A DNA stretch of 64,000 nucleotides from Megalonaias nervosa (lineage: Eukaryota; Mollusca; Bivalvia; Unionida; Unionidae). Shown in pieces: positions 30,388 to 41,079 of this stretch. Position numbers and translations under genes: made by a program. The notes beneath the pieces were generated by a model. That model had not been told where the DNA came from, did not search any database, and was given only the letters and a program-made list of their open reading frames with translations. The stretch is from contig JAECUM010001877.1 of NCBI GenBank assembly GCA_016617855.1, positions 62,001-126,000 of the forward strand, in the 5' to 3' direction. Each line of letters opens with the position of its first letter. Position 1 is the stretch's first letter.

Positions 30388-33300
30388 ACTGGCACCCCTA
30401 CGTCTATTGCATCCAAGACAGGTCAGCATCATATGTGACCAAGACTACTATTAATTCCATCTACGGTAAACTGTCTTGGATTGTTATTCGAATACTGCCA
30501 CAACATATTACAGTTACAACTTGTACAGTGATTATTCTGTCGTTGTTTCAGTGTCATGATAAATTCAACGTCGAGATCAAAATCGCGGTTATTTTTTTTG
30601 GTCAGATTGTAGATACCCAGATAATTTTTTCTTGACAACTTCATCGTTGATGATGTCAGCGATTATATTATCATTGTCTATGATAACCCGACCCAGATGA
30701 GATATTCTTCTGACTCGAGATAGCGCAAGATAAACTAAATTTGACCATTCGATCCGATCAACAATAATCGAAATATTTGTATCAGAAATAGTTAATCTTT
30801 GTGATGAATGAATCGTTCCTAACGTCCATGGAGTTTTACTCATGCTCAACGCGCTCGTAACAGCACTGACAGGAACTGAGACAATATCATTAAGTACAGG
30901 TTTTTGTTTCTCATTAGTTCCTGGAATTTCAACTTCGATATATTGTTTTCGTGTATCTGCTGGGCGATAACACAATGGTACAGGTAAATCTGAAAACCTT
31001 TCTTTGTATTTAGATAATAATTTATCTTGAAGTGTATCACGAACTATCTTACTACTTACAACTATCAAATCAGCAGGTTTCCATAAATTCCAAAAATCAT
31101 TCATAGTAGTTTCTGGAATTACTCCACGCATTATTTCACATTGTATTCTATCTGGCTGCAGTCTGATTAACTTTGTAATTCTTTCAGCGGTTCATCAATA
31201 GCTCTATGATCATCATTTATTTCTTCGTAATAATCTACAAACATGCATAACCATTCGTGTGGAGATTGTCCAACAAAGGGTGGCGGTTGACCATGATCAC
31301 CACACATTATTACAGCTGTATTCTTCGATAACAGCCAATCAAGAAACATTTTTAATACTTCCAACGACACCATACAAATTTCGTCCCAGATAATAATCTT
31401 GGAAATATATTTCTCACCCATCCGCGATAGAGTCCATGCGTCTCCGCACCATCTGAAGAAACTGTTATAAGTTTGTGATTTTACCCGTCGTTCATTCATT
31501 TCTCTGGCGATTCTGTGTGTGGGCGTCAGAACAAAAATATCTAAACTTTTAAATAATTCAATCGCGCGTGTTGTTTTACCAGAACCACCACACTCATTAA
31601 GATACACGGTTTTATGCCTGGCTTCAGGATCATACACGGATGGCGCTGTCGATGCTGGTATTTGATTGTTATTCTTGTAATAGTTTTCCGCAATTTCAAC
31701 GTCGGCAGATTCAGAATAACTAAATATGTTTTCGCGTTTTATTCTCTATGATCCCCATTCACCAGCGCCAAGTAATGTATCTAGCAAATCCAAATATTTT
31801 TTATTGATATAAAAAAAAAAAAATTAATCTGTGGCAACTCCAACTGCGGTATCAACAAATCTGTTTATCATCGATAATACGTTTATTGAAACGTACGCGA
31901 GCATCGAAGATCTTAAATGAGTCAATTGCGGCGACTCGCCATCGGTGTAACTCACAATTGTACATAATTTAATTCCGTTCGACAACCAAGCATCATTTCT
32001 GTTCACAAATGTACCTTTCTCCGTTGTATAAGCAATTATAAAATCGAGTTCTGCATCGTCCTTGATCAACCTGGTACACGTTCGTTTATGATCATACGCA
32101 CCACCCTGAGTAAACTTACCAATTAGTTTTCTGCCGAGATCTTTTGCAGGTTTTCCATTATTTTCCTTGTTGTATCCGGATACAACATTAATCAGTTTAA
32201 CAACTTCATCCTCGTCAAGATTATGAAATTTTTCTCTAATATCACTTTCTGCATCGAATTTATCTAGTTCTAGCAACCAAACTTGTTTCTGCGAATGATA
32301 CAATATTATCGCACCACTTACTTTGCACGATATCAGTATTTTTACATCAAGCATGTATCGTAACAACACAATAGGAGCCCAGTGTTTTTCAGAGAAATGT
32401 CTTCCAAACCACACATAAACATTCGGATCAAGATCTCGTACAAATTCAAATGAATCTACGCAGCCGAATCCAGTCATATCAAGATCTGGTAAAAGTACAT
32501 TTATCGCAACTCTGGTCATCTCGTGAAAACTTCCAGGATAACACGCTACCATGTCAACTGATATAACATCGCTGTGATCGTATCGAGTATTCCATAATCC
32601 GCCGTGTCCGTATTCGACGCAACTACGTTGGACGTCTTCGAGAAATTCCGATCTTGTAAATCTCCATGAATTTTTCTCCTGAGCAAAGTGAACAGCAACT
32701 GATGGAACGGTAAAATAGTTATTCAGTAATTGTTCGACAGTGATTTCATCACCGTTCGTATATTTCAACCCAAGATTTTTCATTTCTTTGTGGAGTGATT
32801 CTGCACGATTAATTTCTCCGTTAGGCCGCACAAACTGATCTTAATTTCCATTATCGGAACTTTGAAACAACCAAACAGATACAGGATACTGATATCGTTG
32901 ATAAAATCAAATATAACGCCGTCGTAAAATTTAACTGTTCTGTCTCGTGGAAATATCATCACCGCGGGCGTCAATGCATGCGCGTTATGATCAATGATTG
33001 TTATCGGAGCTCCATTTTTGGTGTATTTCGGTGCGTATAAAATCTCACCGGTGAGCGTCTTCACCGTAATCGGAAATCTTAATATTTTTTCTAACTCAGC
33101 ACCGTCGCTGATAGACACTCTGGTATCTTTAACTCGCTGCGTCCATTTGTTTATTTTATCACGTCGATGATCCGTTAAACCGTTTCCACGTACCGCTGCT
33201 GCGAAATGTTCTGTAACTCGCTCAACTACACAATTTATCCCCAATGACTTTGTCAACGACGACAGTTTCATCGGCGCGAGATCACCAACGTCAGGTTTAT

Positions 33301-33805
33301 CATTTAACGGATATAGCGCATAAACAACTGCAGTCACAGGATACGCTCGTTCATAATATGGTTTGTCAATACCAGTCAACATTCCTGGTTTGGAATTTTT
33401 ATTCAACATGACGATGCTACTTCCAACGGTCACGCAGACAGGGTCACGTTTGTCCCGGATAATCCAAACGTCGTCGTCTGTCTGTATAATAAATTTTATT
33501 AGAATAATATATCGCTGACCATCGAGGTAGTTAATAATTTTCCTTCCTCGCTCGTCATTCATTCAACAATCGATTTCACCTCTCAGCAATATGATTCTAA
33601 ATGTTGACCACGTATGAGCTGCACCATCGTCGCGAAATTCCTTCTTGGCTTCGTTGATACTATCAGCTATATCTTTATTCATCAGCACCAAATCTTGCAT
33701 CGAAAATCTAAATTTTGGTTTCCCGATGACGAAGTCATTGAGTTTGTCAAGATCAAATCTAGCTCTAGAAGGCTTAATTGCGGATAATCTCGTAAATTCC
33801 TCCAT
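30372..33805 (-). pseudogene. Very long polymerase + SF1 helicase + HNH endonuclease gene
   Basis: One minus-strand reading path from ATG 33,805 to about 30,372 runs through three enzymes with no intergenic gap. Part 1 (33,805-31,824) is a divergent family-B-type polymerase: N-terminal segments with LTDHRRDKINKW, then DVISVDMVACYPGSF (motif A-like), GKFTQGGAYD (motif B-like) and a stop right after the VGVATD of a motif-C-like site. Part 2 (31,800-30,600) is a PIF1/RecD-like SF1 helicase: NECGGSGKTTRA (Walker A), IIIWDEICMV (Walker B), VIMCGDHGQPPPFVG, and LGTIHSSQRLTI plus YLALSRVRR near the end. Part 3 (about 30,590-30,372) is an HNH endonuclease: NHCTSCNCNMLWQY, FTVDGIN. Breaks: TGA 33,563; shifts near 32,830, 31,160, 30,600 and 30,430; stops at 31,824 and near 31,752. 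Confidence 0.8.
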
Positions 33806-33855
33806 ATTATAATTAAGGCAAATATGTGTTCAATTAAACATTAATTATATATATA

Positions 33856-34092
33856 ATGATACAAGCAAAGAATCAATGCAATTGGTTAATGATAGGATTT
33901 ACAACTCCGTGTAACCGCGCATGCGTAAATGAATTATGTGGCTATCATATGCAAAGTTTTCGGCTTGGAAGTGTAGAACCAAAACCTTGTTTACGATGCG
34001 GTGTTGGGGTCAGAGGAAAAACGCAGTTGTGTGTGCAATGTGGTGGTAAAAGATACAGAGAGCTGAAACGATATTATGATAAAAAATGTTGA
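33856..34092 (+). CDS. Small double zinc-finger protein, 78 aa
   Basis: Two Cys clusters are visible: PCNRACVNELCGYH in the first half, and a ribbon-like PCLRCGVGVRGKTQLCVQCGG in the second. A basic C terminus (KRYRELKRYYDKK) follows. It could bind DNA or RNA; no closer family is recognised. An AT-only run lies just before the ATG, and the divergent polymerase gene starts 50 bases away, suggesting a shared promoter region at 33,806-33,855. Confidence 0.65.
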   Translation: MIQAKNQCNWLMIGFTTPCNRACVNELCGYHMQSFRLGSVEPKPCLRCGVGVRGKTQLCVQCGGKRYRELKRYYDKKC

Positions 34093-34170
34093 GTCTCCCA
34101 TAAAAACCGCCGAAGACTATCTCGCCAGATTTTCAAAATAACAATTTAGACAAATAATATTATTATACAA

Positions 34171-34557
34171 ATGGAGCAAAATGAATTTGTGAAACGTCCC
34201 ACCATGACCAATTATGAAGCAGCTCGTGATGGTGTAATCAGGAACTGTCGACTAAAAAACCAGTCGGTACTGTTGATAATGCTGCTTATATCAGAGTTAC
34301 TGTTGGAAAAGAAAGATATTACTCACATAGATTCGTATATGAATGTTTTCAGGGACTGATCAAAGATGGACTCGCGATCGATCACATCAATTGCAATAAA
34401 CTTGATAATTCTTTATCGAATTTGCAAGCTATTACACAGTCAGAATAATGCACGAGGTGGTACTGGGAAATATAGTAAGTTTCCGAAAGTTGTTCAATCC
34501 GTGAACTGGCGAAGAAATAGTATTTCAATCAATGAGTTCAGCTGGAAAATATTTTGA
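34171..34557 (+). pseudogene. HNH_3/NUMOD-type homing-endonuclease-like gene, frameshifted
   Basis: The first frame (34,171-34,359) starts MEQNEFVKRPTMTNYEA. In shifted frames between about 34,240 and 34,450 the sequence carries the HNH_3 signature: a His in SHRFVYECFQG, then GLAIDHINCNKLDNSLSNLQ and ITQSENNARGG. The tail is in the frame to 34,557. Such enzymes are commonly free-standing homing endonucleases in large DNA viruses. It may be a selfish gene carried by element B, or a virus gene used in genome processing. At least two frameshifts make this copy inactive. Confidence 0.7.
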
Positions 34558-35383
34558 TATTCAACCGAATTCAATGCAATATGTCGCAAATAATATAACT
34601 AAGTCGGCCTTTTCAAAGAAATATAAACAAAAAATATCATTTTCATATGTTCCTATAGTATTAAATGACGAAGGGAGATAACTCCGTCAATTAATGACTT
34701 CCCCGCTAGAGTAATTAAGCAGTTGTCCCGCTTGCAAGTGCGTAATATTATATGACTGTGCCTGGATTGTGTTTTTTACCTTTTCTCACAACAGGACAAA
34801 ATACAGGTAAGATATTTTTAGCTTTAACCTGTAAAGACAAGTAGCATAGTTGTATATACAGACTTACATGCATTTTATAATCTCGCGAATGACATCTTGT
34901 GCAGAAAATATATGTGCGATTATCGAATACAGATATTTTATACGGTATATTTTATGAAGAGTGTCTGGAAATTGAAATAAATCCACGTTACAGTTTGTGA
35001 TGGAATATATTTGTATACGGGTGATTGTAAAATAGTAAAAAAAAAACCTTAATTCCAGGTGTAACTCGCCTGGCACCCCCGAACCTCAAAACACCAGGGG
35101 TTCGCCTAGAGGGTGTTTTTATTACCCCTATCGCGCTTAGCGATCCAATAATTGCAATGAGAAAGAAAAATTACAATTACAGTGAGAAACAAATATAACA
35201 ATTACACCGAAGATATATATCCGATGTCATTCAACTTGCTCGTCAGGTACTGTCTTTTGCTATTTTTTCATTTATTTATTTTGATTATAATAAGTTTAAA
35301 CAGAATCAGATTTCAGATTTATTCTGATAATAATATAATATAATATAATATAATATTTATTCTGACACAGATTCAGATAATAT
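34558..35383. other. AT-rich non-coding stretch of element B
   Basis: I see no gene. The stretch holds a partly complementary segment around 35,060-35,120 (CACCCCCGAACC / GGGGTTCGCC) that could fold imperfectly, and a short TAATA repeat at 35,325-35,357. It separates rightward from leftward genes' 3' ends and could contain terminators. Confidence 0.6.
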
Positions 35384-35617
35384 TTATTCTGATTCATGAT
35401 TATAATATTTTTTCTGAATCAGATTCTGATTCTGATTCAAATTCAGATTCAGATTTATTTTTTTGTTTATTCTTCTTAATTCAGAATTTTTTACCATATC
35501 GATGACGTTATCGATAATCTTTTTACGAAGTTTGTTTAGACAATAATAACACACCATCAATTGTTGTGCATGGGTTAGTTTTTCTATCTCGACAATCATT
35601 CCCGATAATTTCGTCAT
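35384..35617 (-). CDS. Small unknown protein with repetitive Asn/Leu C terminus, 77 aa
   Basis: The N-terminal half is helical with cysteines (HAQQLMVCYYCLNKLRKKI). The C-terminal third encodes NLNLNLNQNQNL from a degenerate TCTGAT repeat. No family recognised. It follows the minor capsid gene by 56 bases in the same orientation. It may be a real small late gene or a chance frame over a repeat. Confidence 0.4.
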   Translation of the reverse strand: MTKLSGMIVEIEKLTHAQQLMVCYYCLNKLRKKIIDNVIDMVKNSELRRINKKINLNLNLNQNQNLIQKKYYNHESE

Positions 35618-35673
35618 TGATTATATTTATTCGTGTAATTTTAATTCGTTGACGATCTTGGAGTTCTACGAAC

Positions 35674-36438
35674 TCACGATTTTACATACAAAGTTCTCAC
35701 CAGAACTTCCTGACGTAGGTCAAGTAAGTGTCCGGCCTGGTCAATAAGTCTAAAATGTATCCGTGACAACAGTGGATTATGACATCGGAGATAAACCGGA
35801 TTAACGGGTGCTGACACAATTAAAAACCCGAGGGGTACTTCGGGGGTAAATGAATATAGGATATATCCTTGTTGTGTCAGGGTGGATTTTTCAACCTCTA
35901 CGAGATAACTTCCATCAATAGCATCACACACCAAATTAACTGCGATCGTTGATGTGATGTTTGCAACACCTGGTGATACATGACGACCGCCCCCGTACGG
36001 ATCATTATCGTGTCTGAGAATAATCTCTGGTGGTTTTATTTTTCTCCACGCGTCTACGATCTTTGGAAAGTATTCTTCGATGATATCATTGACTTTGACA
36101 AGATTTCCGTAAAATTTAAATTTTGGTAAATCAACCTCAGATACCGCCATCGCACTTAAAAACTCGCGTTTGACTGATCGTTCGATAATACCATTGGTGA
36201 ATGTGTCGGTTGAATCAATAACAGACTGTATAAGTTTACGGTTGGAAGATTCAAGATCATCCTTGATTTTATTTGTGTGCTTTATCTGTGAAATAATTTC
36301 CTCACGAAGTTTCTCATTGGGGAAATTCTATTACGTATTTGGCAAATTTCTTACGTAGTTCATCTATACTCGCATTATAATAGATAACAGTATCATCAAA
36401 TAAACCTTTAATGGCATCGAAATGATATTCTCTCTCAT
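35674..36438 (-). pseudogene. Minor capsid/penton-related protein, C-terminal type, with helical N-terminal domain
   Basis: The intact part 36,150-35,674 ends with a segment typical for Polinton minor capsid proteins: YSFTPEVPLGFLIV, PVYLRCHNPLLSRIHFRLID, then HLLDLRQEVLVRTLYV. Upstream the same frame stays open past 36,150 (REFLSAMAVSEVD) into a helical region with KHTNKIKDDLESSNRKL, until a C-run near 36,330 shifts the frame. Beyond it a helical stretch (NASIDELRKKFAKY) leads to 36,440. The helical part would then be a virion anchor or coiled coil. Its frame meets that of the preceding gene at its TAA (36,446), so the two may be one gene with a stop. Confidence 0.55.
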
Positions 36439-36445
36439 TACCTAA

Positions 36446-36958
36446 TTAAGGGTATCTTAAACTTCCAGGATATAAATGGTCTCCATCTCGTTTGAAGTAA
36501 GCAGCCGGTTTAAGCGCCGGATCCTCTCTTACAAACGCCCACACGTAAGTATGGTCGTAATAACTTATAAAGTTTACTCCAAAATACTCTTTTTTGTCTG
36601 TGACGAAATCAGCTTTGATCGGTTCTGAAGGTCCTTGATAAACCGGTCGACCTTCTGGCCATCCTAATACAGTTCTGATCGATGATTGGCATATATCAAC
36701 GGAGTATGCCGGCGTTGATATTTCTAACGCGGCTGTTAATGTTGGTTCATGAACCGTAATAGCGATTTCAGATACTTTTCCTGTTATAGATTTAATCCTG
36801 CGCTGGAACTCATAATGGATCTGTTCGATTTGATAACTGCCCGTAGGAATACCAACAACTTGCCAATCTGGAGTTTCATCAGATTTATTTTTATAAGAAA
36901 AAACTAATGAGTTATTTACGGATAATCCACCAAATGATTTTGATCTTACATTGGCCAA
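36446..36958 (-). CDS. Minor capsid/penton-like protein, N-terminal type, 170 aa
   Basis: The frame opens MANVRSKSFGGLSVNNSLVF and contains VVGIPTGSYQIEQIHYEFQ, LTAALEISTPAYSVDI and SSIRTVLGWPEGRPVY. The pattern 'IPTGSY, long helix, strands, SIRxxLGW' is that of the N-terminal half of minor capsid proteins in many invertebrate Polintons. The usual C-terminal half (a LLDLR-type ending) is found instead at the end of the next gene, 35,674. So one ancestral protein may have been split by insertion of a helical module, or the stop at 36,446 is recent. Virion vertex role inferred. Confidence 0.6.
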   Translation of the reverse strand: MANVRSKSFGGLSVNNSLVFSYKNKSDETPDWQVVGIPTGSYQIEQIHYEFQRRIKSITGKVSEIAITVHEPTLTAALEISTPAYSVDICQSSIRTVLGWPEGRPVYQGPSEPIKADFVTDKKEYFGVNFISYYDHTYVWAFVREDPALKPAAYFKRDGDHLYPGSLRYP

Positions 36959-37131
36959 CTGTGATATACTCGCAGTTGTGCTAATGCGATTTGTTTCGCT
37001 GCAATGGCCGCTAGAAAAACAAAATCGAATTCAGGATTAGTTGAACTCGTTGATATCATTGTCGTGGTTGACAGTGTTGTATTAGCGACGATTTGTTGGA
37101 GGAGTTCTTGCGGCGTCGATGACGAAGTCAT
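36946..37131 (-). CDS. Small unknown protein, 61 aa, overlapping the next gene
   Basis: The frame starts MTSSSTPQELLQQIVANTTL and contains an Ala-rich hydrophobic stretch FDFVFLAAIAAKQIALAQL. It overlaps the start of the next gene by 13 bases, as compact viral genes often do. No family recognised; a small membrane or virion protein is possible. Confidence 0.4.
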   Translation of the reverse strand: MTSSSTPQELLQQIVANTTLSTTTMISTSSTNPEFDFVFLAAIAAKQIALAQLRVYHSWPM

Positions 37132-37139
37132 TGTTATTA

Positions 37140-37709
37140 TTATTTACTTGATTTTAAACCTGGAAGTAAATTGACTTTGTCAATGGCTCTGCCATCGTCA
37201 TAGTAAACCTTAATCATTTTCGCCAATTCCTGATCTGATATTACTCCATCATTGAGACCTGACGATATCAGTAATGATAATTTGGCGTGTGGGTGTGTTG
37301 CCGCCGATAGCAATATTTGATATTCATGTAATTTGTCAGCCGCACACGTAGATATCCTTTTTGCAATTATATTAAGAATACCAGCAATACCGGTTATAAC
37401 TGCAACACCAATTCCTATTATTGGTGCTATTATATATGTGGCTGATAATGATCCGATTATAGTTGCTGTTCCAGCGACGATCGCAGATGCAGAACAAACA
37501 ATTATATCAGTAACAATGATACGTCTACGGTATTTGTTTATTTTTTTTGTGTACTCGTCAATAATGTTTTTTAGATGGGTCTGTAACAAACACGCTTGCT
37601 CGTATCTGAATTTGTTTACAATGTTCAGATCCGACGTCAATGACTTTGTCATCGACAATGGCAAAGCCATCGATGTTGGTGAAATCATTATACTTAATGA
37701 CGTTGTCAT
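37140..37709 (-). CDS. Two-helix membrane protein with C-terminal SD[QE]EL motif, 189 aa
   Basis: The N-terminal half is Lys/Arg-bearing helix (YTKKINKYRRRIIVTD). Two hydrophobic segments follow (IIVCSASAIVAGTATIIGSL and IIAPIIGIGVAVITGIAGIL), Gly/Ala-rich and separated by a short turn: a helical hairpin in a membrane. The C-terminal part ends with LISSGLNDGVISDQELAKMIKVY. A membrane protein with this layout, two Gly-rich helices and a 'SDxE' C-terminal helix, recurs in cnidarian and other invertebrate Polintons beside the fibre gene. The gene is intact. Its role is unknown; membrane docking or penetration would suit it. Confidence 0.6.
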   Translation of the reverse strand: MTTSLSIMISPTSMALPLSMTKSLTSDLNIVNKFRYEQACLLQTHLKNIIDEYTKKINKYRRRIIVTDIIVCSASAIVAGTATIIGSLSATYIIAPIIGIGVAVITGIAGILNIIAKRISTCAADKLHEYQILLSAATHPHAKLSLLISSGLNDGVISDQELAKMIKVYYDDGRAIDKVNLLPGLKSSK

Positions 37710-37755
37710 TAAATTAAGTAATCAAAAGAGGTGTTTCAGCGACAAATCTCGGACA

Positions 37756-38720
37756 CTACCAGTAAGATGCTACGGTTATTTTTTTATCAGATGGTTCCAG
37801 TATAAATATTTCTTCGGCATCTTTATTTAATACAATAGACACGGTTCCAGAAAAATTATCAGTCGAATGACGCCATGGATACGTGGTAAATATCCTGAAT
37901 TTTGCAGCGCAGAACACAGACAGCCTATACACACCAGTGACTTTCGCGGTATGTTTGATAGTGTTATTTTGTTGTGACCATGTTGATGACCCTGATGATA
38001 CTGTGTATACGATATTGTTGACGGCGACATTAGTCGCTGCGTGAGGAATTTTAATCAGATTAGTATTTTGAACGATATTAGGAATTCCACTAATAACATC
38101 TCCTAGTTTTGTATTAATTTCAGAGAGTTTTGTGTCGACAACCACTGGACTTCCAAAGAAAGCATCTGCGATTTTATTAAGTTTTTGAAAATTTCTACGA
38201 GTATTTAAAAACATATTTACGTGAACGTCATACTCGGCTCGTAGTGTATTTGATTTGTCATCGATGGACGTATCCTTATCATCCACATATGTCTTTGTTT
38301 CGGCATCTTCATCACCTGTTGGTTCTCTTAAAATAACAATTTTGTTCCAATTCATGTTGAGTTTACTGTCATTGTATCACCGGTGGATTTTAAACGATCA
38401 GCAACACTATTTCTTACTTCAGTTCTAATTTCATATCTGATAGATATAAATGATATATTTGAGTTTCTGATTCTACCACCGTCAGTAAAAACTGGAATAT
38501 TATCCGTGGTAGCACCAAGAACTCTACGAATTATATCGACCCATTTAATGTTACTCTTTTTTAAAATGCCGTATTTGTCTTGAAAAACTACAACTTCATT
38601 TCGGTCAACACCCGATAAATCGACCATGTCGGCGAGTTCATCCTTTGTAGCAAATTTCGACAAATCGATGTCTTCGCGTTTTTTGTCTTTGATAGAGGAT
38701 CTTCCATAAATATCAACCAT
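37756..38720 (-). pseudogene. Virion fibre with bacteriophage-type tail-fibre motif, frameshifted
   Basis: Two overlapping frames (38,720-38,352 and 38,355-37,756) form one gene. The first starts MVDIYGRSSIKDKKREDIDL and ends STGDTMTVNS. The second continues MNWNKIVILREPTGDEDAETKTYVDDK. The path across the overlap is the well-known tail-fibre pattern GDTMT..., then Asn-bearing strand, then KIxxLxxPT, then DAxTKxYVDD, of phage and some eukaryotic viruses. A coil (MFLNTRRNFQKLNKI) and a beta-rich head (VYRLSVFCAAKFRIF) follow. The frame changes at an ATGA overlap, so this could be a recent one-base change or programmed shifting. Element C has a longer version. Confidence 0.8.
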
Positions 38721-38727
38721 TATACGA

Positions 38728-39163
38728 TTAGCGATTTAAAACAGAACTCGTATAAACACTTACAACTTTATGAGATGGCGTCGCAGGCGAAGAAATCGCT
38801 GATTTTGAAATAGTATCGAGTACAGCGAGTGATTCACGGCCACATATTGGTGGATCGGTTATTTTTTGTGTTGGTAATGTTGAATACCATACGGGAGTGT
38901 TGACAGTGACTTTGCCACCGTTGTCGACATATTTAAAAAATTCCATCGGTGGTGCCAGTCCATACAAATCGAAATAAACAATTCCACGTAGATCAATCGC
39001 ATATGCAACCCAATGAGTACCCGGACCAGAACTTCTATCGAGATTAATGATACCGGTCTCAACACGATTTGGTTGTTTTGGCAATTGATCGCGCATAAAA
39101 ACGCCTCTGAAATTTTTGATATTTAGTTATTTTAGCAGCATCAAGTAAATCAAAATTGGACAT
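38728..39163 (-). pseudogene. Adenain-like cysteine protease, one frameshift near N terminus
   Basis: Maturation protease of the capsid. The main frame (39,096-38,728) shows the catalytic His in SGPGTHWVAYAID, an acidic residue in GIVYFDLYGL, and a Gln/Cys region TQKITDPPICGRESLAVL with the nucleophile Cys in ICGRES. This His-(Asp/Asn)-Cys order is that of adenain and Polinton proteases. The start lies upstream in another frame at ATG 39,163 (MSNFDLLDAAKITKY), with a shift near 39,110 at a short A-run. C-terminal to the Cys, the usual extra segment is present (VVSVYTSSVL). The rest is open. Confidence 0.88.
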
Positions 39164-39248
39164 GGGAAGGGGACGTTTTGTGTTCAACGAAGTGTCCCGG
39201 GAAGTCTTAGACTTTTTCCGTACCATGAACGAGGAGTTCCTGGCAGTC

Positions 39249-39648
39249 TTAGACCTTTCCCTTTTTTTTGGAAGTTTTTATTCCTTTTCCTGTTGATTTC
39301 TTTAATGCCATTCTAGCGGCAGTTCCAACTGCGTCGAGTGCAGCAGCTTTCGCAATCGCGGGTGCAGCCTCTGCTATCAAAGCTGGTATAGCTGCGAGAA
39401 GTGGAAATATACCACCAGTCTTGGCAATGTCGCTAATGGCACCCGCAGACAGATCAAGTGGTGCGCCAGTCTTTGATCGTTTGGCGTCATTGAAATGCCT
39501 GAGTTGACGTTCAGTCAGTTTATTTGGACCACCTGAGATTTGTCCATGTTTCAGTAATATTTTCATTCCCGAATTCTTTTTTGATACTGATTGTAGTTTT
39601 TTTAATCTGACCAGGAGTCAGAGTAACATCAACGTGATGATATGACAT
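39249..39648 (-). pseudogene. pX/pVI-like small basic-hydrophobic virion protein, one frameshift
   Basis: The frame 39,566-39,249 has a KLTERQLRHFNDAKRSKTG segment, then a Gly/Ala-rich amphipathic-hydrophobic stretch (GGIFPLLAAIPALIAEAAPAI) and a strongly basic tail (KKSTGKGIKTSKKKGK). The N terminus is read in another frame from ATG 39,648 (MSYHHVDVTLTPGQIKK), with a shift in an A-run near 39,600. Proteins of this type in Polintons resemble adenovirus pX or pVI in composition and are probably packaged and cut by the protease next door. Confidence 0.6.
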
Positions 39649-39692
39649 TATAATATCATGAGCTATTTAATTACATGTTTTCGACTGGGGCA

Positions 39693-40988
39693 TCAATGAC
39701 TCTCACGCGACCACCAAAAACCTTCAAGTAGCATTGTTTTATCGGATAATATAACAGCAATTGCTCTGTAATTGGCAATAGCTCCCCTTGCTACACGAGC
39801 TCGAAAGTGTATATCAACGACGGATTGTCTAAATAAATCCAAAGGTTCCAACGAGAAATAAAAAATCGGATACAACGTTATAAAATCTAACTGTGATATT
39901 TGTAAACCAGTATCAACATTTTGATCACGTCCCATAAATGACATTAAACGATGATATGCACGTGCTACATGATTTTGATCAAAATTCAATAATATATCTT
40001 CGGATGGTTCTTGATGGCCATTTATTCTCAGTGAACCTTAGAAACACCGAGTTTCTCAAATATCATTGAACTGCGTGTTTGTGAGTTTACTCGTTCAACA
40101 TTTTGTAACGCAACAAATATATGTCGCGGTGCAAAGACACCTTGTTGTGATGCTATCTGCCACGTAAATAAACCATTAATTGTACTTTGAACACTATCTG
40201 TGGTCATCGTCAGCCATGATAATGTCGATTTACCATCTTGACTCATAAAAGAAAGTAACTGTTGTTCTTCGGTTAGTGATGGAGTCATTGTTGGCATCCA
40301 CAATGAAAGTTTTGTTATTAATACTTTGCCAGCATCACAAGCAGGTCGCCATATTGCATCATCATCTGTAGCTTTTCTTACAAGTACAACTGTATGCTTG
40401 GCTCCGAAAATGACCTTTCTGACGTTTCTGCAGAATCCAAAAATATGTGATAGTGGAATTGCACATGAAAATCTTCTACTTTCACTTTTCAGCATTGACC
40501 GACGTGTTCTAAATCCTAAATTAAAGTCTTCATTGATGTTAATAATCATATTATGCACATCCGCGGCGGCATTTCTGGCAATGTTTTGTGGCCGTCCTAT
40601 TTTATATTGTCGGTACTCCGGAGAATCAGAATTATCCTTTACAAATATCATTGATGGACCAGCTGATCTTGAATAATTGTCGGTGTATCTTGCTAGACCC
40701 AATATCGTCTTTCTGAAATATTTTTCCGTCAATCATGTACGTAGCGCTGTCAAACAACGCCATAATACCATTATTAACAAAACCAACACTAATATCAGTG
40801 CCATATTCATCATTATTATCTATTTTAATTTCACCTTCTACTTCAATAAATGCTTCAGCGGGTAAGAAATATCTACTTGTATCCTGAACTTGTAATTCGA
40901 TTCTTCCACGCTGATTTGGCTGTCGTGCGTCATAAGAATAACATTGATAATCGCACACAGATTCATCCTTGAGAACTGGTGCGTCCAT
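39693..40988 (-). pseudogene. Double jelly-roll major capsid protein of element B, two frameshifts
   Basis: The N-terminal part starts MDAPVLKDESVCDYQCYS (40,988) and carries RIELQVQDTSRYFLPAEAFIEV, FVNNGIMALFDSATYMIDGK: the first barrel pattern of Polinton capsid proteins. A frameshift at about 40,700 leads to 40,690-40,028 with NLGFRTRRSMLK, FSCAIPLSHIFGFCRNVRKV, GKVLITKLSLWMP. The second shift near 40,000 leads to 39,989-39,693 with QLDFITLYPIFYFSLE, SVVDIHFRARVAR and a short C terminus. Total length about 430 residues is within the family's range. It sits between pX-like and pVI-like genes, as in other Polintons. Confidence 0.88.
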
Positions 40989-41079
40989 GTCGAATGCTGG
41001 ATCAGATACACGTTTGAACTTCTTTATTATATTTATTATCGGCTAACATGAAGACCACTTCCTGTTATTAAACTTGCGG

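Noticed and set aside
35060..35125. Hairpin between convergent genes in element B
   Set aside because: The complementary parts are imperfect and interrupted; not convincing as a defined terminator.
37333..37830. Plus-strand frame of 165 codons opposite the membrane protein
   Set aside because: Shadow of the minus-strand gene; hydrophobic pattern mirrors Gly/Ala/Ile codons.
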